Shown here one piece after another: positions 1 through 7,177 of a DNA stretch of 37,436 bases. Made by a program: the position numbers and the translations under genes. The notes below the pieces were generated by a model. That model was not told where the DNA came from. It did no database searches and worked only from the letters and a program-made list of their open reading frames with translations. The stretch spans positions 1 through 37,436 of the forward strand of contig NZ_JAJSBI010000051.1 of assembly GCF_021261325.1 (NCBI RefSeq), given 5' to 3'. Numbering within the stretch: position 1 is the first letter of the stretch; the number at the start of each line of letters is the position of its first letter. Origin of the DNA: Streptomyces guryensis. GTDB taxonomy: Bacteria > Actinomycetota > Actinomycetes > Streptomycetales > Streptomycetaceae.

Positions 1-799
1 CGAGGTCACCGTGCGCTCCCGTTTCCCGTGGGACATGGCCGAGCTGGTGGCCGAGCGTTTCGCCGAGGGCCGGGTGCTGCTCGCCGGCGACGCCGCCCAC
101 CAGATCCCGCCCACGGGCGGGTACGGGGCCAACACCGGCATCGCCGACGCCTTCAACCTGGCCTGGAAACTGGCCCTGGTGCTCGACGGCACCGCCGGCG
201 CGGACCTGCTCGGCACCTACGAGCAGGAGCGCCGTCCCGTCGGGCTGTACACCGCGCAACAGGGTTCGCTGCAACTGGCGCTGCGCTCGGGGACGGCCAC
301 CGAGGAACAGCTGGCCGCGACCGACGACGCGATGACCGTGACCATGGGCCAGGCCTATCCGGCCGGCGCCTTCGTCGCCGAGGAGGAGGCCGGCGCGCCG
401 GCGCTGACCAGTGATCCGCGCACCCTGTCCGGCCGGCCCGGCACCCGCGCCCCGTACGTGGTGCTCGGGCGCGACGGCGCGCCGCTGGCGACGCTGGACC
501 TGTTCGGCTCCCGCTTCGTGCTGCTGGCCGGTGCGGACGGGCAATCCTGGGCCGATGCGGCGCGGACGGCCGGCGCGCGGCTGGATGTCGCGCTCGACGT
601 CCACCGGATCACCGCGGACGGGGACGAGGGGCCGGCCGACCCCGGGGGCCGGTGGGCCGACGCCTACGGCGTGACGGCCGGCGGCGCCGTCCTGGTGCGC
701 CCGGACGGGATCGTCGCCTGGCGCAGCCGGGACGCCCTGCCCGCCGGCGAGCGGGCCGCGGCGCTGACGTCGGCGCTGCGCCGCGTCCTGGCGCGCTGA
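1..799 (+). CDS. FAD-dependent aromatic monooxygenase, C-terminal part (runs off left edge)
   Basis: Partial gene; the reading frame is open from base 2 and ends at TGA 797-799, so about 265 C-terminal residues are seen. It is a group A flavoprotein hydroxylase (PHBH fold), a family that hydroxylates or oxidatively rearranges aromatic polyketides using FAD, NAD(P)H and O2. The FAD-ribityl motif GDAAHQIPPTGGYGANTG and the following DAFNLAWKLALVLDG are visible near the window start. The C-terminal thioredoxin-like domain, ending in a GAVLVRPDGIVAWR segment, is typical of polyketide tailoring hydroxylases. The N-terminal Rossmann GxGxxG region is outside the window. It closely resembles the enzymes at 7178-8782 and 8921-10510. 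The next gene (MarR) is convergent, with 17 bp between stops. The substrate is inferred to be a cluster intermediate. Confidence 0.9.
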   Translation, partial: EVTVRSRFPWDMAELVAERFAEGRVLLAGDAAHQIPPTGGYGANTGIADAFNLAWKLALVLDGTAGADLLGTYEQERRPVGLYTAQQGSLQLALRSGTATEEQLAATDDAMTVTMGQAYPAGAFVAEEEAGAPALTSDPRTLSGRPGTRAPYVVLGRDGAPLATLDLFGSRFVLLAGADGQSWADAARTAGARLDVALDVHRITADGDEGPADPGGRWADAYGVTAGGAVLVRPDGIVAWRSRDALPAGERAAALTSALRRVLAR

Positions 800-816
800 G
801 GATGCGCGGCGGGCGG

Positions 817-1329
817 TCAGTCGCCGGGCGGGGCGTGCCGCGCCTCGGCCACCGAGTCCACGTACTTGATGAGCAGGCGGGCGAACTGCAGGCGTTCGGC
901 CTCGGGCCAGTCCCGGGTGATGAACTCGAAGGCCGCCCGCTGGTGACGGCGGAAGGCAGCCAGCATGGCCATGCCCTCGTCGCTCATCTGGAGGATCGTG
1001 CGGCGTCCGTCCTGCTGCGAGGCGGCGCGCACCAGATACCCGGCGGAGATGCAGTCGGTGACCATGCGGCTGGCGACCGAGGGGTCCACGGCGAGCCGTT
1101 CGGCGACGACTCCGACGGTGATCTCCTGGCCGTCCTCCTCCGGGCCCTCCTCGACGATGTTGAGGACCAGGGTCCGGGTCATGTCCTTGCGCGAGACCGG
1201 CGTCTCGGCGTTCAGCGCCGAGGCGCGGCGCAGCCGCGAGAAGGCCGGGCCCACCGCGTCGAGGGGGTCGGCCGCGGCGAGCGGTCCCTGCCTCGACGGG
1301 ACGCTCGTCTGCCTGGTCGAAGTCTCCAT
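817..1329 (-). CDS. MarR-family transcriptional regulator
   Basis: A 170-residue winged-helix regulator. The stretch from about residue 48 to 130 carries the MarR core: a recognition region around ITVGVVAERLAVDPSVASRMVTDCISAGYLVRAA, then a wing with QQDGRRTILQMSDEGMAML. MarR proteins bind DNA as dimers and are usually released by phenolic or other aromatic ligands. It is transcribed away from the FAD monooxygenase at 1443; the 113-bp gap holds a 16-bp palindrome (1389-1404) that is repeated before the oxidoreductase at 3126. I infer that it represses itself and both neighbours and responds to a pathway intermediate or product. Its 3' end faces the partial monooxygenase. The start is ATG at 1329, the only good candidate before the conserved core. 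Confidence 0.88.
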   Translation of the reverse strand: METSTRQTSVPSRQGPLAAADPLDAVGPAFSRLRRASALNAETPVSRKDMTRTLVLNIVEEGPEEDGQEITVGVVAERLAVDPSVASRMVTDCISAGYLVRAASQQDGRRTILQMSDEGMAMLAAFRRHQRAAFEFITRDWPEAERLQFARLLIKYVDSVAEARHAPPGD

Positions 1330-1364
1330 GTCCCCATCCTAGGCCCGGTGATTACAAGCAGGCG

Positions 1365-1378
1365 AGCATGTGTATGCT
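1365..1378. promoter_or_regulatory. Secondary inverted repeat in marR/monooxygenase promoter region
   Basis: AGCAT-GTGT-ATGCT, a 14-bp inverted repeat 10 bp before the main palindrome at 1389. Its half-sites resemble those of the main operator (GCAT/ATGC) but with closer spacing. It could be a weaker second MarR site or part of a core promoter. The assignment is by resemblance only. Confidence 0.4.
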
Positions 1379-1388
1379 AGCAAGTCCT

Positions 1389-1404
1389 TGCATGATTTCA
1401 TGCA
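1389..1404. promoter_or_regulatory. Palindromic operator TGCATG-N4-CATGCA (copy 1)
   Basis: Perfect palindrome TGCATGATTTCATGCA in the divergent gap between the MarR gene and the FAD monooxygenase at 1443. The same pattern with a different 4-bp centre occurs at 3029-3044, before the quinone oxidoreductase. Placement beside a MarR gene and recurrence in a second promoter make it a strong candidate MarR operator. Binding by this protein is inferred. Confidence 0.72.
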
Positions 1405-1442
1405 TATAGTCTCTCGTCAATGATCCCCCTGAAAGGACTTCC

Positions 1443-2978
1443 ATGCCGGACAACCAGGACTTCGACTTCGACGTCCTCATCGTCGGCGGAGGCCCGGTGG
1501 GCATGCTGCTCGCCTCCGAACTCCGTATCTCCCGCGCCAAGCCGGTGGTGCTGGAGCGGCTGCCCGAGCGCACCCCCCACTCCAAGGCCTTCGGTCTGCA
1601 CGCCCGTTCCATGGAGTCGCTGGACCGCCGCGGCCTGCTGGAGCGCTTCCGTGACGGCGCCCCCTCCTGGAACAACGGCCACTTCGCCGGCCTCGACGTC
1701 TGGGTCGACTTCTCCCTGCTGGACAGCGCGCAGAACTACGCCCTGCTGTCCGAGCAGACCCGTACCGAGCGCCTCCTGGAGGAGCGCGCGCAGGAATTCG
1801 GCGTCGAGATCCGCCGCGGCCACGAGGTGACCGCCGTGCGCCAGGACGCCGACGGCGTCGAGGCCCACGTCACCGGACCCGAGGGGTCGTACACCCTGCG
1901 CGGCCGCTACCTCGTGGGCGCCGACGGCGGCCGCAGCCTGGTCCGCAAGGCCGCGGGGATCGCCTTCCCCGGCACCGGCGGCAAGGTCACCGCGCGGCTG
2001 GCCGACGTCGTCCTCGCCGACGGCGAGAAGGCCCCCATGGGCATGGAGCGCACCGAGCGCGGACTGCTCTTCTGCGTGCCGCTGGACGACACCTACCACC
2101 GCGTCGCCACCTTCGACTTCCACCAGGCCCGGGAGACGGAGGGCGAGCTGACGCTGGAGGAGTTCACCGACAGCCTGCGCGAGATCTGGGGCGACGACCT
2201 CGGCGCGAGCCGGCCGCGGTGGCTGTCGTGGTTCACCGACTCCGCCTGCCAGGCCGAGCAGTACCGCGCCGGGCGCATCTTCCTGGCGGGCGACGCCGCC
2301 CACACCCACTTCCCGGTCGGCGGCCAGGGCGTCAACCTCGGTCTGCAGGACGTGCTCAACCTCGGCTGGAAGCTCGCCGCCGACATCAACGGCTGGGCCT
2401 GTGAGGGGCTGCTGGACACCTACGACCGCGAGCGCCAGGGCCCGGCCCGCAAGGTGCTGGCCAACACCCGTGCGCAGATCGCGCTGATGAACCCCGACCC
2501 GTACGTCACGCCGCTGCGTGAGCTCTTCGAGGACCTGATGCGCAAGGAGGAGGTCAACCGGCACGTCGCCGAGATGCTCAGCGGCGTCGGCGTCCGCTAC
2601 GACCTCCCGGGCCCCGGGCACCGTCTGCTCGGCGACTTCGCGCGCGATCTGACCGTCACCACCGCACAGGGCGCCGTAACCCTTCCCAAGCTGCTGCGCC
2701 GCGGCACCTTCGCGCTGCTGGACCTGTCCGGCCGCCCGGAGATCTCCGGGGTGTACCAGGAGTGGGCCGAGCCGATCGCCTGGCCCGGCCGTGTGCAGCA
2801 CGTCGTGGGCGTGTGCGAGCAGGAGGCCGAGCTGGCCGGTCTGCTGGTGCGCCCCGACGGCTACGTCGCCTGGGCCGCCGACAAGGGCGCCCCGCCCACC
2901 GAGATCGCCGAGGGACTGCGGGCGGCCCTGGCCGCCTGGGCGGGGACCGAGGGTCCCGGCCGGCCCGTCTTTAAGTAA
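1443..2978 (+). CDS. FAD-dependent monooxygenase (PgaE/RdmE-type aromatic polyketide hydroxylase)
   Basis: Complete 511-residue flavoprotein hydroxylase. Residues 10-40 form the FAD-binding Rossmann start (DVLIVGGGPVGMLLASEL), a DG motif follows at YLVGADGGRSLVRKAAG, and the GD motif is at residues 283-284 within LAGDAAHTHFPVGGQGVNLG. The C-terminal region (about 395-511) is the usual thioredoxin-like dimerisation domain ending in LLVRPDGYVAWAAD. The sequence around the GD motif differs from the other three FAD enzymes in the window, so it is probably a different functional subtype. ATG at 1443 is preceded by an AAAGGA ribosome site. It is transcribed divergently from marR, with the palindromic operator 1389-1404 in between. 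Role inferred: hydroxylation or ring oxidation of the polyketide. Confidence 0.92.
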   Translation: MPDNQDFDFDVLIVGGGPVGMLLASELRISRAKPVVLERLPERTPHSKAFGLHARSMESLDRRGLLERFRDGAPSWNNGHFAGLDVWVDFSLLDSAQNYALLSEQTRTERLLEERAQEFGVEIRRGHEVTAVRQDADGVEAHVTGPEGSYTLRGRYLVGADGGRSLVRKAAGIAFPGTGGKVTARLADVVLADGEKAPMGMERTERGLLFCVPLDDTYHRVATFDFHQARETEGELTLEEFTDSLREIWGDDLGASRPRWLSWFTDSACQAEQYRAGRIFLAGDAAHTHFPVGGQGVNLGLQDVLNLGWKLAADINGWACEGLLDTYDRERQGPARKVLANTRAQIALMNPDPYVTPLRELFEDLMRKEEVNRHVAEMLSGVGVRYDLPGPGHRLLGDFARDLTVTTAQGAVTLPKLLRRGTFALLDLSGRPEISGVYQEWAEPIAWPGRVQHVVGVCEQEAELAGLLVRPDGYVAWAADKGAPPTEIAEGLRAALAAWAGTEGPGRPVFK

Positions 2979-3028
2979 ATGGCAAAGAACCCCGGCACGT
3001 CCCCACACGATGTGGACTAGCAATCAAA

Positions 3029-3044
3029 TGCATGACAACATGCA
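3029..3044. promoter_or_regulatory. Palindromic operator TGCATG-N4-CATGCA (copy 2)
   Basis: TGCATGACAACATGCA, with the outer A/T pair also matching (3028-3045). It lies 51 bp after the upstream monooxygenase stop and 82 bp before the oxidoreductase ATG. It has the same half-sites and spacing as 1389-1404, so the two promoters probably share the adjacent MarR regulator. Confidence 0.7.
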
Positions 3045-3125
3045 TACGTATCCGGATCGCCGGACGGAGCCACGGCGGCGCACCCGCGACGCGGCTCGAC
3101 GGAACACCCCCCATTGGAGACAGCA

Positions 3126-4103
3126 ATGCGAATCGTCCGCCACCACGAGCACGGTGCGCCGTCCGTCCTCCGCCTCGAGGAGACGGAAAAGCCCCAGCCC
3201 GGCCCGGGCCAGGTCCTGATCCGCGCCGAGGCCATCGGCGTCACCTTCGCCGAGGTCCAGCGACGCCAGGGCATCCCGATCGGCGGCCACGCCGAACTGC
3301 CCGGCGCGCCTGGCGGCGACGTCGCCGGCACCATCGAGGCCCTCGGCGAGGGCGTCACCGGCTTCGCCGTCGGCGACCGGGTGGTCGGCGACGTCGACCA
3401 CAGCGCCTACGCCGACCACGTCGTCACAGGCGCCGACTTCCTCATCAAGATCCCGCAGGACATGGACGCCGCCGAGGCGACCCTCCTGCCCAGCCCGGCC
3501 CAGACCGCCTACCACGCGATCCGCGAGGCCGGCCGCCTGCAGCCCGGCCAGACGATCGTGATCGACGCGGCCTCCGGCGGCGTCGGCCACCTCGCCGTCC
3601 AGATCGCCAAGGCCCTCGGCGCCGGCAAGGTCATCGCCACCGCCGGCTCCAAGGCGAAACTGGACTTCGTGCGCGAACTCGGCGCCGACGTCGCCATCGA
3701 CTACACCGACGACGACTGGACGGACCAGGTCCTCGCCGCCACCGACGGCCGCGGTGCCGACGTCGTCCTGGAGACCGTGGGCGGCGACATCCTGCTGAAG
3801 TCCCTGGGCATCACCGCCCAGTTCGGCACGCTCGTCTTCTACGGCTCCGCCTCCGGCGACATCCCGCCGATCCCGACCCTGGCCCTGTCCCGCATGAAGA
3901 ACGTCGCCGGCTTCAGCCTCTACGCGATGCTCTACAACAAGCAGGACGCCGTGGCCGACGGCCGGCGCCATCTGCTCGACCTCATCACCTCCGGCCAGGT
4001 CAGGCCCGTGGTCCACAAGCGGCTGCCACTGGAGGAGGCCGTCACGGCCCACGAGCTGATGGAGGCCCGCGCCCAGCTCGGCAAGGTCGTACTGGTCCCG
4101 TAA
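3126..4103 (+). CDS. Zinc-independent quinone oxidoreductase (medium-chain dehydrogenase/reductase family)
   Basis: A 325-residue NADPH:quinone-oxidoreductase-like protein. The N-terminal GroES-like domain starts MRIVRHHEHGAPSVLRLEE and contains VTFAEVQRRQGI, typical of the quinone reductase subgroup. The cofactor domain has AASGGVGHLAVQIAKALGA, the NADPH-binding motif. Zinc-ligand cysteines are absent. ATG 3126 is preferred over an in-frame TTG at 3114, because GGAG at 3115-3118 fits as its ribosome site. The operator palindrome 3029-3044 lies upstream and a strong hairpin (4116-4148) follows. In a polyketide cluster it may reduce quinone intermediates or protect against redox cycling; MarR control suggests induction by the aromatic product. 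Exact substrate unknown. Confidence 0.9.
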   Translation: MRIVRHHEHGAPSVLRLEETEKPQPGPGQVLIRAEAIGVTFAEVQRRQGIPIGGHAELPGAPGGDVAGTIEALGEGVTGFAVGDRVVGDVDHSAYADHVVTGADFLIKIPQDMDAAEATLLPSPAQTAYHAIREAGRLQPGQTIVIDAASGGVGHLAVQIAKALGAGKVIATAGSKAKLDFVRELGADVAIDYTDDDWTDQVLAATDGRGADVVLETVGGDILLKSLGITAQFGTLVFYGSASGDIPPIPTLALSRMKNVAGFSLYAMLYNKQDAVADGRRHLLDLITSGQVRPVVHKRLPLEEAVTAHELMEARAQLGKVVLVP

Positions 4104-4115
4104 CTCCGCAACGCC

Positions 4116-4148
4116 GCGGCCGGCCCGGACCCCCGCCGGGCCGGCCGC
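4116..4148 (+). terminator. GC-rich hairpin terminator after quinone oxidoreductase
   Basis: Perfect 13-bp inverted repeat (GCGGCCGGCCCGG, 7-nt loop, CCGGGCCGGCCGC) starting 12 bp after the stop codon. There is no U-tract, as is usual for Streptomyces terminators. Confidence 0.75.
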
Positions 4149-4282
4149 ACCCCCGACCCACTGCACAAGACCACGAAGTGACCTCCCCTAAGCCCCTGAA
4201 GGGCCCGCGAAAAGTTGACGCCGCCGCCTCCGGCGGTCGGTGCGAGGGGGACCGCACACACCGACTCGAAAGGCGGCTCATC

Positions 4283-5875
4283 ATGTCCGCTCCCACCGCG
4301 CAGGCGACGGGAGGGCTTCACCCTTCCGGCACCCGCACCACCCCCGCCATGGTCGGGTGCATGCTCGCCGCGTTCCTCGGCATCCTCGACACCCAGATCG
4401 TCGCCACCGCCCTGCCCCGCATCGTGGGCGACCTCCACGGCATCGACCTCTTCGCGTGGGTCACGATCGCCTACGTCATCGCCAGCAGCGTGACCACGCC
4501 CATCTACGGCAAGCTCGGCGACCTCTTTGGCCGCAAAGTCACCTTCCTGTCCGCCATGACCCTGTTCATGGTGGGCTCCGCGCTCTCGGGCGCCTCCGGT
4601 TCGATGGAAGCGCTCATCAGCTTCCGCGTCGTGCAGGGCATGGGCGCAGGCGGCATCTTCGTCTCCGTCCTGTCCATCATCGGCGAGCTGTTCACGCCCC
4701 GTGAGGGCGCCAGGTTCTACGGCATGTTCGGCATGATCTTCGCCGGCGCCTCGCTGGCCGGCCCCGCCATCGGAGGCCTGCTCACCGACGTGCTCAGCTG
4801 GCACTGGGTCTTCCTGGTCAACCTGCCCCTCGGCGCCATCGTCTTCTTCCTGCTCACCAAGTACCTGCACCTGCCCCGCCAGGTCCGCCAGTCCCGCCTG
4901 GACTACGCCGGCATCGTCACCCTCTCCGGCGCCATCATCAGCTTCACGCTGCTCACCTCGTGGGCCGGCGTCCAGTACGCCTGGACCTCCGCGCGGATCA
5001 TCGGCCTCGGCCTGACCGCGGTGGTGTGCCTCGCCCTGTTCATCGTGGCCGAGTCCCGCGCCGCCGAACCGATCGTGCCGCTGCGCCTGTTCAAGGACTC
5101 GACGTTCACCCTGTCGCTGCTCGGCACCATCGTCTGCGGCGTCGTCTTCGTCGGCTCCGTCAACTTCCTCGCCCTGTACGTCCAGGTCGTCACCGGCGCC
5201 AGCCCCACCACCTCGGGCTTCGTGCTGCTGCCGATGATGCTCGGCCTGGTGCTCTCCTCCGTCGGCTCCAGCAAGGTCATCCGCAAGACCGGCAAGTACA
5301 AGATCTTCCCCGTCCTGAGCATGGCCCTCGGCATCGTCGGCGCGCTGCTGCTGTCCACCATGGACGCCTCCACCCCGCGGATCGTGTCCGTGCTGTTCAT
5401 GGTGGTCTTCGGCTTCGCCTCCGGTCTGTCGGCCCAGGTCTTCACTCAGGCCGCGCAGAACACGGCGCCGCCGCAGGACCTCGGCGCGGTCTCCGGGGTT
5501 GCGACCTTCGGCCGCTCCTTCGGGACCTCGATCGGCATCTCGCTGTTCGCCTCGATCTTCTACGGACGCCTCACCGACGAGATCACCGCACGCGTTCCGG
5601 CCGGTGCCCTGCGCGGCGTCGACCACGAAGCGCTGTCGTCCCAGTCTGTCCTCGACTCGCTGGCCGCCCCCGTGCGCCACGCCGTCGAACAGGCCTACGC
5701 CGCGGCCCTCACCCCGGTGTTCGTCACCGCGGTGCCCATCCTCGTGGCCGGCCTCCTGATCACCCTGTGCATGAAGAACCTCACGCTGCGGTCGCAGCAC
5801 CACGGCGGCGGCGAGCGCAAGTCTGCCCCCGCCACGGACGCGGCGCCCACCGGAGCCACTCCCGAAGCGGCCTGA
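4283..5875 (+). CDS. MFS drug exporter, DHA2 (14-TMS, EmrB/QacA-type) family
   Basis: A 530-residue membrane transporter with about 14 predicted helices. The DHA2 signature LGILDTQIVATALPRIVGDL is in helix 1. Motif A appears as YGKLGDLFGRK in the loop between helices 2 and 3, and the antiporter-like region GPAIGGLLTDVLSWHWVFLVNLPLG follows helix 5. It most likely exports the aromatic product by proton antiport and provides self-resistance. ATG 4283 has a GAAAGGCGG ribosome site 6-14 bp upstream; a much longer upstream open frame is only read-through of the GC-rich antisense of its neighbour. It is flanked by hairpins at 4116-4148 and 5910-5945, so it is probably a single-gene transcript. Confidence 0.92.
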   Translation: MSAPTAQATGGLHPSGTRTTPAMVGCMLAAFLGILDTQIVATALPRIVGDLHGIDLFAWVTIAYVIASSVTTPIYGKLGDLFGRKVTFLSAMTLFMVGSALSGASGSMEALISFRVVQGMGAGGIFVSVLSIIGELFTPREGARFYGMFGMIFAGASLAGPAIGGLLTDVLSWHWVFLVNLPLGAIVFFLLTKYLHLPRQVRQSRLDYAGIVTLSGAIISFTLLTSWAGVQYAWTSARIIGLGLTAVVCLALFIVAESRAAEPIVPLRLFKDSTFTLSLLGTIVCGVVFVGSVNFLALYVQVVTGASPTTSGFVLLPMMLGLVLSSVGSSKVIRKTGKYKIFPVLSMALGIVGALLLSTMDASTPRIVSVLFMVVFGFASGLSAQVFTQAAQNTAPPQDLGAVSGVATFGRSFGTSIGISLFASIFYGRLTDEITARVPAGALRGVDHEALSSQSVLDSLAAPVRHAVEQAYAAALTPVFVTAVPILVAGLLITLCMKNLTLRSQHHGGGERKSAPATDAAPTGATPEAA

Positions 5876-5909
5876 TCCACGCGAATCCCCCGCGCGTGAT
5901 CCACGGCCG

Positions 5910-5945
5910 GGGCCGCCCTCCCACCACTGTGCGGGAGGGCGGCCC
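5910..5945 (+). terminator. Hairpin terminator after the MFS exporter
   Basis: Perfect 13-bp inverted repeat, GGGCCGCCCTCCC and GGGAGGGCGGCCC, with a 10-nt loop, 34 bp after the exporter stop. Confidence 0.75.
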
Positions 5946-6102
5946 TCCCCGTGCCCGGCCCCGCGCCACGCGAAGCCCCGCGGTCGGGGCGGCTACCGCG
6001 GCCCCTGTGGCGCTGCAGGCCGCTTCGAGCCGGACTCCACGCGCACCCGCCATTGTCGGGCGAGGACCGCAGCGGTCCCCCAGGCTCGCTTAGGAGGCTC
6101 GC

Positions 6103-7134
6103 GTGACAACGACCGATGACCGTACGACAGCCGCGGCGGTCGACCCCGGTCCGCTGATCAAGCTGACGATCGCGGACTGCGCGGCCAAGGTGCTGCACAG
6201 CGCCGTAACGCTCGGCGTGTTCGGTGCGCTCGCCGAGGGGCCGGCCGACGAGGAGCAGATCGTCGCCGCCACCGGTCTGCACCCGCGCATGGCCGCCGAC
6301 TTCCTCGACGCGCTGGCCGGCCTCGGTCTGCTGGAGCGCACCGGCGACCGCTACTCCAACGCGCCGCTGGCCGAGGCCTATCTCGTGCCCGGCACCTCCA
6401 CCTACCTCGGTGGCTTCGTGGAGCTCACCAACGAAACGCTGTACGGGACGTGGGGGCGGCTCACCGAGGCCCTGACCACCGGCGCGCCGCAGCACCTGGA
6501 CCCCGACAAGGGCGGGTTCGTCGGGGACAAGCACAAGGACCCGGAGAAGATGAAGCGCTTCTTCGCCGGTCTGGACGCCTACAGCGACCGGATGGGCGCC
6601 GAACTCGCCGGCCGCATCGACTGGTCCCGGCACTCCTCCTTCGTCGACCTCGGCGGCGCCCGCGGCAACCTCGCCTCCGTCCTGGTCCGGGAGCACCCGC
6701 ACCTGAAGGCGGGCGTGTTCGACCTGGAGCGCACCCGGCCGCTGTTCACCGAGCACGTCGGCCGCCTCGGACACACCGACCGCATTGAGTTCACCGGCGG
6801 CGACTTCTTCGCCGACGACATCCCCCGGGCCGACGTCATCGTGCTCGGCCACATCCTGCACGGCTTCGACACCGACCGGCGCCGGGAGCTGCTGCGCCGG
6901 GTTCACGCTGCCGTCAACCCCGGCGGGCAGATCCTCGTCTACGACCGGATGATCGACGACGAGCGCAGCAACGCCGAGCGCCTGCTCTCCAGCCTGCACA
7001 TGCGCCTGGTCAGCCCCGACGGCTCCGAGTACCGCATCGGCGACCTGAACGACTGGCTGGCCGAGGCCGGCTTCACCGCCCCCGCCGCACAGCCGCTGCT
7101 CGGCACGCACACGCTGGTGACCGCGACCCGATGA
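6103..7134 (+). CDS. SAM-dependent O-methyltransferase (dimerising, TcmN/DnrK-like)
   Basis: A 343-residue methyltransferase that transfers methyl from SAM to a phenolic hydroxyl of the polyketide. The N-terminal winged-helix dimerisation domain (about 20-100) is followed by the SAM site VDLGGARGN at residues 181-189, where the usual second or third Gly is Ala186. Next come acidic ribose-binding and FFADDIPRADVIVLGHILH motifs, the latter typical of Methyltransf_2 proteins, and a C-terminal GTHTLVTATR end. GTG 6103 has a strong AGGAGG about 6 bp upstream. The gap before it (5946-6102) holds a lone TTCGAGC heptamer at 6024-6030 with only weak flanking repeats. The next gene (FAD monooxygenase, 7178) follows after 43 bp, probably in the same transcript. 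Confidence 0.92.
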   Translation: MTTTDDRTTAAAVDPGPLIKLTIADCAAKVLHSAVTLGVFGALAEGPADEEQIVAATGLHPRMAADFLDALAGLGLLERTGDRYSNAPLAEAYLVPGTSTYLGGFVELTNETLYGTWGRLTEALTTGAPQHLDPDKGGFVGDKHKDPEKMKRFFAGLDAYSDRMGAELAGRIDWSRHSSFVDLGGARGNLASVLVREHPHLKAGVFDLERTRPLFTEHVGRLGHTDRIEFTGGDFFADDIPRADVIVLGHILHGFDTDRRRELLRRVHAAVNPGGQILVYDRMIDDERSNAERLLSSLHMRLVSPDGSEYRIGDLNDWLAEAGFTAPAAQPLLGTHTLVTATR

Positions 7135-7177
7135 CCGCCCTGGACGGCACGGCCGCCCAACGATCCAAGGAATCAAC

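Noticed and set aside
1398..3023. 541-codon minus-strand frame opposite the FAD monooxygenase
   Set aside because: Mirror frame caused by GC-rich third positions: Gly/Ala/Val-rich, no domain, no start signal. The same holds for other long antisense frames, such as 3932-5803, 7232-8857, 8858-10756 and 15678-17591.
4214..4240. TTGACG as a -35 box for the exporter
   Set aside because: No convincing -10 hexamer at the right distance; the spacing region is a small GC hairpin.
3032..4282. Very long plus-strand frame reading into the MFS exporter (947 codons from 3032)
   Set aside because: The upstream part is a different frame across the quinone oxidoreductase, arginine- and proline-rich and without family features. 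The real exporter begins at 4283 with its own ribosome site.
6024..6030. Single TTCGAGC heptamer before the O-methyltransferase as a third SARP site
   Set aside because: The positions 11 bp to either side (CTGCAGG and CTCCACG) match the heptamer consensus poorly, unlike the two clear triple arrays.
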